Part shown: positions 10,773 to 19,859 of the stretch, in pieces
Layout: each line of letters opens with the position of its first letter
Numbering within the stretch: position 1 is the stretch's first letter
Origin: Candidatus Fredericiella danica
GTDB taxonomy: Bacteria > Chloroflexota > Anaerolineae > Caldilineales > Caldilineaceae
DNA length: 64,000 nt
Assembly: GCA_016713335.1 (NCBI GenBank)
Contig: JADJPH010000026.1
Span: forward strand, 1 to 64,000
Direction of reading: 5' to 3'
Program-made: the position numbers and the translations under genes
The notes under the pieces: model-generated
The model's database searches: none
Told to the model about the DNA's origin: nothing
The model's input: the letters and a program-made list of their open reading frames with translations, nothing else

Positions 10773-12116
10773 ATGATGAAGTGGGTTGAGAAGAATTTAG
10801 TTTGGATAGGCATCGCACTGGGCGCTGTGCTCTTGATCGGCGCCGTTGCCGCCGTGGTCTTGTCCATGCCGCCACCACGCTTCAAAATTTTGACCGGCCG
10901 CGAAGGCGGCGGCTACTATCAAGCAGCGCTGCAGTATCAGAAGATCGCAGCAGAGCGCGGCTTTCATCTGGAGATTGTGCCGACGGCCGGGTCGTTGGAT
11001 GTGCTGAAGCGCCTGGAGGCCGGCGAGGCGAGCGTCGGCTTTGTGCAGGGTGGCACTGCATTGAATGCTGATCCGACGATCCTCAATACGATGGCGGGCG
11101 TCTTTTACGAGCCGGTTTGGATCTTCTATCGGCGTGACTCATTTCCGGAAGGTCCTATCCACGCCATCCAGGACCTCAAAGGCAAAACGATCGAGATCGG
11201 TGAACAGGGCAGCGGTACGAACATGCTAGCCCGGATGCTCCTGGCGGACAACCGGATCGATGGTGAAAACGCAACATTGGTGGAAGCGCCAACGGCAGAC
11301 GCGTTGGCAGCACTCAAATCGGGGCAAGCAGACGCTGCGTTTGTCGTCGTGGCGCCTAATTCGCAAACCATCAAAGAACTCATTATCGATCCTCGCATCG
11401 AATTGATGGATTTGCCCCTTGCACCCGCCTATATTGCGAAACATCCCTTTCTGACCAGTGTCACGCTCCCTGCCGGCGCCATTGATGTGGTTAACCTGAC
11501 GCCTGACGAAGACAAGCAGTTGCTTGCGACCGTTGCCAATCTTGTGGTGCGCACCGACATCCACCCGGACTTGCTGCGGTTGCTGACGGTCGCTGCCGTC
11601 GCCACCCATGAACGCGGCGGCATCTTTGAGAAGCGCTTTGAGTTTCCAAGCGTGCAGTTGACGGACCTGCCGATCAACAAAGAGGCGACGGCATACTTGG
11701 AACGCATCAAGTCCGGTAACTCCTTGCTTGACAACTACCTGCCATTTTGGGCTGCGGCCATCCTTGACCGTTATTTGCTCTTTGTTCTGCCGATCTTGTT
11801 GATCGTGCTTCCGCTGTTGAGCCGCAGCCCATTGGTCTACCAGTGGTATATGCGGAACAAGATCAACCTTTGGTATAAGCGGGTTCACAACACCGAGATG
11901 CGTGTGGATACGATGACGCTTGGCGAAGTTGAACAGGAAATTGTCCAACTGGATGAATTGGACGATGTGATCGCCCGAGAACTCACAGTTTCAAGCGCGT
12001 ATATGCCGGCGGTCTATGATTTGCGGACGCACATCACCTACGTGGCGGGCCAACTCGAGAAGCGCAAACAGCGTCTGGCAAAAGAGATGCCTGGGCCGGC
12101 GCAGGTGGTGCAATGA
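10773..12116 (+). CDS. TAXI-family solute-binding protein with membrane anchors at both ends
   Basis: The protein matches the TAXI (TRAP-associated extracytoplasmic immunogenic) family of periplasmic binding proteins: FKILTGREGGGYYQ near the N-terminus, the GEASVGFVQGGTA segment, and IEIGEQGSGTNMLARMLL, the conserved ligand-binding loop. It has an N-terminal membrane anchor (residues 9-31) and, unusually for a plain binding protein, a C-terminal hydrophobic segment around residues 325-345 followed by about 100 cytoplasmic residues with charged helices. No TRAP permease (DctQM) is encoded nearby; instead the stop overlaps the ABC ATPase start by four bases (ATGA). It may therefore serve as a sensor or partner of the downstream ABC system rather than a classical TRAP receptor. 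Confidence 0.8.
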   Translation: MMKWVEKNLVWIGIALGAVLLIGAVAAVVLSMPPPRFKILTGREGGGYYQAALQYQKIAAERGFHLEIVPTAGSLDVLKRLEAGEASVGFVQGGTALNADPTILNTMAGVFYEPVWIFYRRDSFPEGPIHAIQDLKGKTIEIGEQGSGTNMLARMLLADNRIDGENATLVEAPTADALAALKSGQADAAFVVVAPNSQTIKELIIDPRIELMDLPLAPAYIAKHPFLTSVTLPAGAIDVVNLTPDEDKQLLATVANLVVRTDIHPDLLRLLTVAAVATHERGGIFEKRFEFPSVQLTDLPINKEATAYLERIKSGNSLLDNYLPFWAAAILDRYLLFVLPILLIVLPLLSRSPLVYQWYMRNKINLWYKRVHNTEMRVDTMTLGEVEQEIVQLDELDDVIARELTVSSAYMPAVYDLRTHITYVAGQLEKRKQRLAKEMPGPAQVVQ

Positions 12117-12880
12117 CGCCCGTGTTGGAAGCTGTAGGCCTGCGCAAGACCTATGGCGCCTTTGTAGCAGTCGCCAATGCCACCTTTACGGTTCGTCCGG
12201 GCGAGATCGTCGGCTTCCTAGGACCAAACGGCGCAGGAAAAACAACGACGATCCGGATGATCACGGGGCTGCTGCGCCCTGACAGCGGTCAGGTGCTGGT
12301 GGATGGTCATGACTTGCGCCGCGAGCCGATGGCGGCCAAGGCCGTGATGGGGTATGTGCCCGACACCCCAAATCTCTATGGCAAGCTGAAGGCGGTTGAA
12401 TACTTGCGTTTTATGGCGCAACTCTACCGCGTCCCGCGCACAGTTGCCGAGCCGCGGATGCGGTCATTGTTGGATCTGTTTGAACTCACCGATGCTGCCG
12501 GGAACACGCTCGACAGCTTCAGCCACGGCATGCAGCAGAAAGCCGCCATCGCCGGCGCGTTGATCCATGAACCCAAGATCATCTTCATGGACGAACCAAC
12601 CGTGGGGCTGGACCCCCGGTCGGCGCGCCTCATCAAAGATCTGATGATCCGGCAGCGCGACAACGGCCAATCCGTGTTTTTCTCAACGCATATCCTGGAA
12701 ATCGCCCAGCATATGTGCGATCGCGTGATCATCATCAACAAGGGTGAAGTTGTGGCCGATGCCAGTGTGAGCGAGTTGCGCCAGGTGAAGGGCGACCAGT
12801 CGCTGGAGGATATCTTCCTCGAACTGACCGGGGACGGCGAAATCGACGACATGGTAGCGGAACTCTCCGATGGTGCGTGA
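12113..12880 (+). CDS. ABC transporter ATP-binding protein
   Basis: A complete cytoplasmic ABC ATPase of 255 residues. Walker A is GPNGAGKT, the signature is FSHGMQQK (a variant of LSGGQ), Walker B is IIFMDEP and the switch His lies in FFSTHILE. The sequence resembles the exporter-type ATPases (NatA/CcmA-like) that pair with single multi-span permeases. Its start overlaps the TAXI gene (ATGA) and its end overlaps the permease start by 11 bases, so the three are translated together. Confidence 0.9.
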   Translation: MTPVLEAVGLRKTYGAFVAVANATFTVRPGEIVGFLGPNGAGKTTTIRMITGLLRPDSGQVLVDGHDLRREPMAAKAVMGYVPDTPNLYGKLKAVEYLRFMAQLYRVPRTVAEPRMRSLLDLFELTDAAGNTLDSFSHGMQQKAAIAGALIHEPKIIFMDEPTVGLDPRSARLIKDLMIRQRDNGQSVFFSTHILEIAQHMCDRVIIINKGEVVADASVSELRQVKGDQSLEDIFLELTGDGEIDDMVAELSDGA

Positions 12881-14553
12881 TACTGCGATCCTGCTCCGTC
12901 TTTACTGGCGCATGGACCGCCGGGACGGCAGCGGGATGCCACTGGTGGTGAATATATTCTCAGTTGTACTTGCCATCGCTGGGGCGGTGTTTTCCGGATT
13001 CTTCGGCTTCGCAGCGGGCATGGTGGTGACCTACAGCCGCGCGCCGGTGCAGATTGAAGAGGGCGTGGCGCCCGGTGCGGTACTGACTTTGCTCTTTGTT
13101 TCCTTGTTGTTTGCCGGTTTCAACCAGGCACTGCGCGCACTCTTCCTGAGCGGTGACCTGGAACGGCTGTTGGTCGCCCCGATCAATCTACGTGCGGTGA
13201 TGACGGCCAAACTGCTGAGCCGGCTCCCTTCGACCGTGCTGATCATGTTCATCCTCACGGTGCCCGCTTTGATCGCCTATGGCATCGTGATGGACATGGG
13301 ACCGTTCTATTATCTGGCGGGTGCGATGGTTGTCGCCGGCGCCCCGCTCTTTAGTATGGCCATTGGCGCCATCATCGCGATCCTGCTTGTTCTCATTTTT
13401 CCCGTGCAACGGCTGAACGAGTATGTCAGCGCCGTTTATATTCTGATCGGCGCCACGGTGGCATTCGGCATTCAACTGGTCTCCGCATTCATGCGCGGCG
13501 ATCGCCACAACAGTGAACCAGGCATCGCCGCTTCTGAACTGCTGGCTGCCCTGCAGCGCGCCCCGCTCCCCACGTTGTGGGCGGGACATGGCATGACCAG
13601 TCTTGGACGCGGCAATTGGACGACCGGTGGGTCGGAACTACTGGGATATCTGCTGATCACCTTTGGTTTGTTTGCGGTTGTGGTGCTTTTGGGCGACCGG
13701 CTCTACTTGAAAGGATGGCTGCGGATGCAGGCGTCGGGCGTCCGCAAGCGGGGGTTAGACCGTGGTGGTGGCCTGCTGGCGAGCGGCTCGCTGGACAACA
13801 TCATCGCACTGAAAGACTGGTTACTTCGCATTCGCGATTCTCGCCAGATGGCGACGCTGTTGGGCCAGATGTTGGGTGCTGTGGTGATTGCATTTCTTTT
13901 CCTCCGGCCGCGCCCAGATCGCATAAATATGCTACCGCTGCCGGCACTGATTGACGCCAATGCCTTGTGGTGGCTACAACTTCCTAGCCCGGGCGTGCTT
14001 GCGGCAGGGTGGATCCTGTTGATTGGTTGGATGATCTTTTCGCAGACTGCGGCGACCAGTCTTGCGCTCGAAGGCGCGTCCTTTTACATCCTCAAGGCCG
14101 CGCCGGTGAGCGCACGCCAGGTGCTGCGCGCCAAGACGGTCAGCATCCTGATCCCGTATGCTATCGTTGCGACCGGACTGCTGATCGCAAGTTGGGTGGT
14201 GCTGCAGTATGACCTCCTCTGGACTCCGTACGCATGGTGTTGTCTGTTGCTTATGGGCAGTGGCATGCTCGGTTTCACCACGGCGATGGGTTTCCCGTGG
14301 GTGAACCTGAAGTGGGAGGATCCGCGCCGGATGAATCGCGGCGCGGTAGTCTTTATGGGATGATCGGGGTCGGGATCACCTGTTGGTTACCGCTCCCATT
14401 GCGCTGATCCCATTTGCAGTATCGCTGGCGGCGCCTGTTTGGACTCCTTTGGCGCTTGTATTTGGCCTGATGGCGCTCACAGGCGTTACATGGGGGCTAT
14501 GGTCTTTTGCGGTGCGACAGGTTGAAATGGCCTGGGACCGCATTGGTGAGTAA
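12870..14553 (+). CDS. ABC exporter permease, multi-span; apparent frameshift near the C-terminus
   Basis: A large hydrophobic protein with about twelve membrane segments, resembling permeases of the putative ABC-2-type exporters that follow NatA-like ATPases. The frame is open from 12870 to 14363; just after VVFMG it breaks, and another frame continues with three more hydrophobic stretches and the plausible terminus VEMAWDRIGE at 14553. The gene overlaps the ATPase gene. Substrate unknown; the TAXI-type protein at the head of the unit hints at a small organic acid or peptide, but this is inference. Confidence 0.75.
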
Positions 14554-14582
14554 CCGGACGGCGTGATTGCCACGCCATCCGG
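14554..14582. terminator. Stem-loop between convergent genes
   Basis: An inverted repeat CCGGACGGCGTG/CACGCCATCCGG with one mismatch sits between the exporter permease and the convergent PPOX gene. It is not followed by a strong T tract on either strand, so it may serve both directions weakly. Confidence 0.45.
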
Positions 14583-14596
14583 TGCGTATGGAACCC

Positions 14597-15016
14597 TTAC
14601 CCTGGAAAAGCCAGAACGCGATCCGGGCGGATCTTGAACACGATTCGCTTTTCCGTACCTTTGCGCTCAGCGGGGGCAACGCCACCATAATATTCGTCAA
14701 CACCGGCATACACCTTTGCATGGGCGTTGATATTGGCATAGTCGGGGTCATCCACGATTTCCACGACGGTCCCGCGCACATCGATCCACCGAAACGGATC
14801 CTTTGGGTCGATTGCCGTGATGGCCACTTTCGGGTTGTTCCTCACATTGTTGGCTTTGCGCCGGCCATCCGCCGTATTGACGAGCACGTACTCGCCATCC
14901 CAGGAACACCAGACGACGGTGTTTTCCGGCCCGCCATTGGGCGCAATGGTGGTGAAAACGCAATAGATAGGACCGGTGAGTAGGTCGATATGAGAGGCCG
15001 GCACTGCGGATGGCAT
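14597..15016 (-). CDS. PPOX-class (split-barrel) flavin/F420-dependent oxidoreductase
   Basis: A 139-residue protein of the pyridoxamine-5'-phosphate oxidase-like split-barrel fold. It has the characteristic order: FTTIAPNGGPENTVVW strand, VLVNTADGRRKANNVRNNP (phosphate-contact helix common in F420-dependent PPOX proteins), then AITAIDPKDPFRWIDVRGTV. The length fits PPOX-class F420-dependent enzymes. The start at 15016 follows GAGGA. It would act in the cytoplasm as a small oxidoreductase; cofactor choice (FMN or F420) cannot be settled here. Confidence 0.8.
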   Translation of the reverse strand: MPSAVPASHIDLLTGPIYCVFTTIAPNGGPENTVVWCSWDGEYVLVNTADGRRKANNVRNNPKVAITAIDPKDPFRWIDVRGTVVEIVDDPDYANINAHAKVYAGVDEYYGGVAPAERKGTEKRIVFKIRPDRVLAFPG

Positions 15017-15150
15017 GATTCATTCCTCGTGGTGATTTGGATGATTGCTCAAAAACTGCACATGGATCGATACACCCTAAAGGTTGGATGATCTCGCTGC
15101 GAGATGCCGTAGTCTATCCTACACCTCGTATGAAATTGCCTGGTTTGCAA

Positions 15151-15177
15151 AATATATGTCACAATCTGGCATATATT
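15151..15177. promoter_or_regulatory. Inverted repeat upstream of GyrI-like gene, possible operator
   Basis: AATATATG, an 11-base spacer, and CATATATT form an 8-bp inverted repeat in an AT-rich patch 119 bases before the GyrI-like gene. Symmetry and base composition suit a regulator site; no regulator is identified. Confidence 0.35.
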
Positions 15178-15295
15178 TCATGTATCCTGATTGCATGTGG
15201 ACTTCCGGCTCCACTTGCAGCAAGGACACCTGGCCAGGTCCGCTCTTGCGTCAACATGAACTATTGCGCGTTCAAAAAAGGGAGGAAAGGTCAAA

Positions 15296-15754
15296 ATGGA
15301 ACCTAAGTTTGTGACGAAGCCCGCATTTTCGGTTGCCGGCCTGCTCTACCACGGCAAGCCGATGTCAAATGAGATCCCGCAGTTGTGGACGAAGTTCATG
15401 GAGCAAGCAAGCGACGTCCAGCAGGGAATCCACCCCGAAGTCTGCTATGGCGTGTGCGATCACTTTGACGAAAAGACCGGCGATTTCGACTACCTGGCTG
15501 CGGTCGAGGTGGCTGCGGATGCCGTCCAGGCGGCGCCGATCGTGAAATGGGATCTGCCGGCACAGCAGTACGCCGTCTTTACGACGACGCTGCCCAAGAT
15601 CGGCGAGACGTTTGACTACATCTACCAGCGCTGGCTGCCGGGTTCCGGATACCAGCGGGGTATGGGACCCGAGTTTGAGTTCTATCCTGAGACCTTCAAC
15701 CCGGAAGATCCTGCGTCCGAGTTAGACGTGGTCATCCCTGTGACCAAGAACTAG
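15296..15754 (+). CDS. GyrI-like/AraC effector-binding-domain protein
   Basis: A stand-alone 152-residue small-molecule-binding domain of the GyrI/BmrR effector type (SHS2 fold). Typical features are the opening EPKFVTKPAFSVAGLLYHG, the central YGVCDHF segment, a conserved aromatic/acidic pocket region and the closing FEFYPETFNPEDPASELDVVIPV. It lacks any DNA-binding domain. Such free domains bind hydrophobic or cationic compounds or inhibit gyrase; which applies here is open. AGGGAGGAAAGG precedes the ATG, and a strong terminator follows. Confidence 0.8.
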   Translation: MEPKFVTKPAFSVAGLLYHGKPMSNEIPQLWTKFMEQASDVQQGIHPEVCYGVCDHFDEKTGDFDYLAAVEVAADAVQAAPIVKWDLPAQQYAVFTTTLPKIGETFDYIYQRWLPGSGYQRGMGPEFEFYPETFNPEDPASELDVVIPVTKN

Positions 15755-15777
15755 GCAGTCGGCGCCATAGGCGAGTG

Positions 15778-15815
15778 CCTTCCCGGAAGCACGCTGCTTC
15801 CGGGAAGGCTTTTTG
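15778..15815 (+). terminator. Rho-independent terminator
   Basis: A perfect 14-bp stem (CCTTCCCGGAAGCA and complement) with a CGC loop is followed within two bases by a run of five T, directly downstream of the GyrI-like gene. Confidence 0.9.
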
Positions 15816-15854
15816 TTTGGGCCGTTGCATGAAACAATCCGATTCGAGTGGCCC

Positions 15855-16802
15855 ATGAGCAACACCGCATCACGACTGATTACGCTGATCCTGCTGCTGC
15901 AGCGCAGGCCAAACCAGAAGGCAGCCGAGCTGGCCGCTGAACTGGGCATTTCCGTCCGCTCGCTGCACCGGTATATGGGAATGCTTGATGAGATGGGGAT
16001 TCCGATCTATTCGGAACGGGGCCCTGCCGGCGGGTTTTCGCTTGTGCGCGGCTACAAAATGCCGCCGCTCATCTTTTCGCCTGAGGAGGCGGTGGCGTTG
16101 GCGCTTGGCGCCAATGTCGTCGGTGAGATGTGGGGCCAGCTCTACGATGAAGCCGCCCACAGCGCCCTGGTGAAGTTGGAGAATGTGTTGCCAGATGAAC
16201 AACGGCGGCAAGTGGCGTGGGCGCGCCAGTCGCTGGTGGCGATAGGTCTAAATCGTATGCCTCCCGAGGGCATGGCGCCGTGGTTGGAACTCTTGCGCAC
16301 GGCGCTGCGCGAGCAGCGCACGGTGCAACTCCGGTATCAGGGACGCGGGCGCGCAGGCGTCGAAACCCGCGCGTTTGATCCATATGCGCTGGTGCACGGT
16401 TGGGGCTGGTGGTACACAATCGGCTATTGCCATCTGCGCGATGACCTGCGCCAGTTCCGTGTCGATCGGATCGAATCCATGGAACTGCTGGACGCGACGT
16501 TTGAGCGACCCGCTGATTTTGATCCGCACGCCTTTTTTCGCACGGATGCCGGTGCGGGGGGTGTGCTGGCGCGGATGCGCTTCGATGCCGAATTTGCGGA
16601 TGTGGCGCGGCGAAATCGAGCCTATTGGGAGCGACTTGAGGAGATCGCCGGCGGTGCAGTTGAAGTTGTGTTTCGCGCGCCGGATCTGCAATGGGCCACC
16701 AACGTGGCCATGTCGTACGGGCCGATTGCCGTTGTCGTCGCGCCTGAGGAATTGCGGATTCGAGTGGCAGACCAGGCGCGCCGCGTTTGCGCACGCTACT
16801 GA
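15855..16802 (+). CDS. HTH/WYL-domain transcriptional regulator (YafY type)
   Basis: The product has a DeoR-like winged helix at residues 1-60 (ASRLITLILLLQ, then AAELAAELGISVRSLHRY as the recognition helix) and a C-terminal WYL domain (about residues 125-225) in which VQLRYQGRGRAG, the FDPYALVHGWGWWYTIGYC core and the FRVDRIESMELL strand are recognisable; a WCX-type C-terminal extension follows. WYL regulators sense ligands, often nucleic acid-derived, and control defence, repair or metabolism genes. I chose the ATG at 15855 because it begins directly at the HTH. The gene lies just beyond the terminator of the GyrI-like gene and converges on glgA. Confidence 0.85.
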   Translation: MSNTASRLITLILLLQRRPNQKAAELAAELGISVRSLHRYMGMLDEMGIPIYSERGPAGGFSLVRGYKMPPLIFSPEEAVALALGANVVGEMWGQLYDEAAHSALVKLENVLPDEQRRQVAWARQSLVAIGLNRMPPEGMAPWLELLRTALREQRTVQLRYQGRGRAGVETRAFDPYALVHGWGWWYTIGYCHLRDDLRQFRVDRIESMELLDATFERPADFDPHAFFRTDAGAGGVLARMRFDAEFADVARRNRAYWERLEEIAGGAVEVVFRAPDLQWATNVAMSYGPIAVVVAPEELRIRVADQARRVCARY

Positions 16803-16838
16803 AACCCTGGTCCGCCACCCAGGCGTGTTTGGTTGTGA

Positions 16839-18316
16839 CTAAAGTCCGGCCTTGTTTGCCATCGCTCTGCCGTAGAGTTCGAGATAGCGCTGCGTGCTCA
16901 GTTCCCACGAGAAGTCCTGGGCCATCGCAGTCTGGATCATTTTGTCGATATGCTGTGGGCGATCAAAGTAGGTGCTGACGGCCCAGCCCGCGGCGTAATA
17001 AATGGCGAGGGTGGTGGCATCCCAGAACTTGAAGCCGGTGCCGTCGCCGGTCGCCTCGTTGTACTGATCGACGGTGTCGTTCAGCCCACCCGTGGCGCGC
17101 ACGATCGGCAGGGTGCCGTATTTCAGCGAGTACATCTGATTGAGTCCACACGGCTCAAACAGGGACGGCATAATGAAGAAGTCCGACCCAGCCTCGATCC
17201 AGTGCGCAATTTCATTGTTATAGCCGATGTAGCTGCCGATCCGCCCCGGATAGCGTGACGGCAGCCCGCCATAAAACTGCTCCAGTCCCTTATCGCCTGA
17301 GCCCAGGATGACAAACTGGACGAGCATGTTCTGGACGATGTTTTCAATGGTGCCGGCCAGCAGGTCAAGCCCCTTTTGGCTTGCGAGGCGGCTCACGACG
17401 CCGATGATTGGAATGCGTGGGTTTTGTTCGAGGCCAAAGCGCGCCTGGAGGGCGCGTTTGCATTCCGCTTTACCGGAGAGATCGTCGGCGGTGTAGCGGG
17501 CCGGGATCAAGGGGTCGACAGCCGGATTCCACTGCGCATAGTCAACACCGTTCAGGATCCCGTAGTAGTTTTCGCCCTTGTTGTTCAGGTAGGGCGCCAT
17601 GCCATAACCGAGCGCCGGGGTGCGCGTCTCGTCGGCGTAGGTCGGGCTGACCGTGTTGGCAATGTCGCTGTAGACGATGCCGCCCTTGAGAAAGTTGACC
17701 GCACCGTAGTCTTCGAGTTTATCCGGCGTAAAGTTGGCCGGTTGCAGGCCAATATAGTCATAGTTGCTGGCGCTGTACTTGCCCTGATAGGCGATGTTGT
17801 GGATAGTCAGGACACTGGCTGCACGGCCCAGGATCTCATCATTCCAGTGCCAGATCTTGAGATAGGCAGCGGCCAGCGCCGTCGCCAATCATGGACGTGC
17901 ACGATGTCGGCGGCGAAGCCGAGATCGCGCATCAGTTGCAGCCCTGCGCGGGTCAGGAAGGCAAAACGGCGTGGATTGTCCCCATAGTCGTTGTACTCTT
18001 CGTCGTGGTAGAGTCCGCTGCGCCCAAAATACTGGTAGTTTTCGACGAAGTAGAAGGGAACGCCTTCGTTTTCGGCAACATCGACTGCGCCCCATTCGAG
18101 CGTGTTGCCCATCCACACGCCGATAGAGTCCCAGTGCCTGCGCAGGCCGAATTTTGGCCCGTTGATAATGCCATAACGCGGCATCACAACCATGACGTCG
18201 TGCCCCATGGCTTTGAGTTGCAGCGGCAGGGCGCCGGCAACATCGGCCAGCCCACCGGTCTTGGCATAGGGTACGGCCTCGGAAGCGATCATGGCGATCT
18301 TGAGCGGCTTGACCAT
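16839..18316 (-). CDS. glgA: Glycogen synthase (ADP-glucose type); one apparent frameshift
   Basis: A GT5 glycosyltransferase that elongates alpha-1,4-glucan from ADP-glucose in the cytoplasm. The N-terminus has the nucleotide-sugar-binding signature KTGGLADVAGALP (residues 16-28); VHVHDW, TIHNIAYQG and the C-terminal NDP-binding GVVSRLASQKGLDLL and FFIMPSLFEPCGLNQMYSL follow in family order. The frame breaks near 17885, after VHVHDWR, and resumes at ALAAAYLKI. The start at 18316 is preceded by AAAGGAG; a GTG 18 bases upstream would swallow that site. No other glycogen genes are adjacent. About 490 residues, normal for the family. Confidence 0.9.
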
Positions 18317-18483
18317 GGAAAAGGCTCCTTTCACGGTTGCGGTCGGTGGATGTCCGGTAGGTGGGATCTCATTGTCCGCAATTATACATCAGCCGCAACC
18401 ACTGCCGAGGATACTTTTGTTCGTTGTGTGCGGCTGCGCTAAAGTTACGCTCATTTGAGTCGTTGCAATGAGACGCGCCATCT

Positions 18484-19858
18484 ATGCAATTCGATCCGAG
18501 CATTCTTGCCAATAATCCACAGACGCGCCGCCGCCTTCTGAGTGTGCTTGCGGCGGCGCTTGATGCTGTCGATCCATACAGGGCGGTGTGCAACAATTTT
18601 GTGTGCGTAGGGGGATACCTCCAGGCCGGCGGCCGATCGTATGCGCTTGACCGGTTTCGACAGGTCCTGATCCTGGGCGCCGGTAAAGCCGGGGCGCCAA
18701 TGGCGTGCGGTCGAAGATGTGCTGGGGATCGGTGTGGCGGGGGCTGGTGGTCGTGAAGCATGGGCATGGCGGCCCGACGCGAAGGTCGTGATCGTCGAAG
18801 CTGGGCATCCAGTGCCGGATGCCGCCGGTCTCGCGGCGGGGCGGAAGGCGCTTGATATCGCTACCGCTGCAGGTGCGGATGATCTGGTGATCGTCGTCCT
18901 GTCGGGCGGTGGTTCCGCACTGTTGGAGGCGCTCGCCGGGTTGACGCTGGAGGAGTTGCAGGCGACCACGGCGACGTTGCTTGCGTGCGGCGCGACGATT
19001 AACGAGATCAATTGTCTCCGGAAGCACTTGAGTGTACTCAAGGGCGGCCAATTGGGCGCGCCCTTTATCCCGCCACCGTGATTACGCTCGTCCTCAGTGA
19101 TGTCGTGGGCAACCCATTGGATGTCATTGCCAGTGGCCCAACCGTGCCCGATGCATCCACCTGGCAGGATGCCTGGGCGGTGGTTGCGAAATACGATTTG
19201 GCGTCGAGCCTCCCCGCAGCCGTCATCGCGCGGCTGGAATCAGGCCGCAGCAGCCGATTAGCGGAGACACCGAAACAAGGTGACATCATCTTCGACACCG
19301 TACAGACTGTAGTTGTCGGCGACAATCGGGTTGCGGCCGAAGCGGCATGTGCACGCGCCGAGGCATTGGGGGCGCATGCGCTGTTGCTCTCCACCTTTGT
19401 GGAAGGCGAGGCGGGTACAATCGGCAAGGTTGCAGTTGCATTGGGGCAAGGAGGTGGTCGCAAGCGGTCTGCCGGTATCCGCACCGGCCTGCCTTGTGTT
19501 TGGCGGCGAAACAACCGTCACGCTCGGCGATCAGCCCGGACTCGGTGGGCGCAACCAGGAAGCGGCATTGGCGGCAGCTCTTGCGTTGAACGGCGCGCCG
19601 CGCATCACGGTCGCTGCCCTTGCCACCGACGGCAGTGATGGACCGACCGATAGCGCCGGTGCGATCGTCGACGGCGGTACTGTCGGTCGCGGCCAGATGA
19701 TGAGCCTGGATGCTGCCCATCATCTGGCGACGCACAACGCCTATCCGTATCTCAAGCAAACGGGCGATCTACTCATGAGTGGTCCCACACAGACCAACGT
19801 AAACGATCTTCTTGTCATCTGGGTCGATGGCGAGGAGCCAGCAGGGGAGAGAGATTGA
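18484..19858 (+). CDS. Glycerate 2-kinase (MOFRL family); several apparent frameshifts
   Basis: The pieces at 18484-18756, 18719-19081, 19012-19500 and 19440-19858 together make one glycerate kinase of the GckA/TtuD (MOFRL) family, which phosphorylates D-glycerate to 2-phosphoglycerate. LGAGKAGAPMA, VVIVEAGHPVPDAAG, VVLSGGGSALLE and the C-terminal LGGRNQEAALAAALAL and NVNDLLVIWVD are the family landmarks. An out-of-frame stretch around 18740 encodes the conserved VVVKHGHGGP, showing two compensating indels. Two of the later shifts look like one extra G (TTGGGCGCG near 19050 and TTGGGGCAAG near 19443). The stop lies one base before the start of the next gene, so the two are coupled. Confidence 0.85.
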
Positions 19859-19859
19859 A

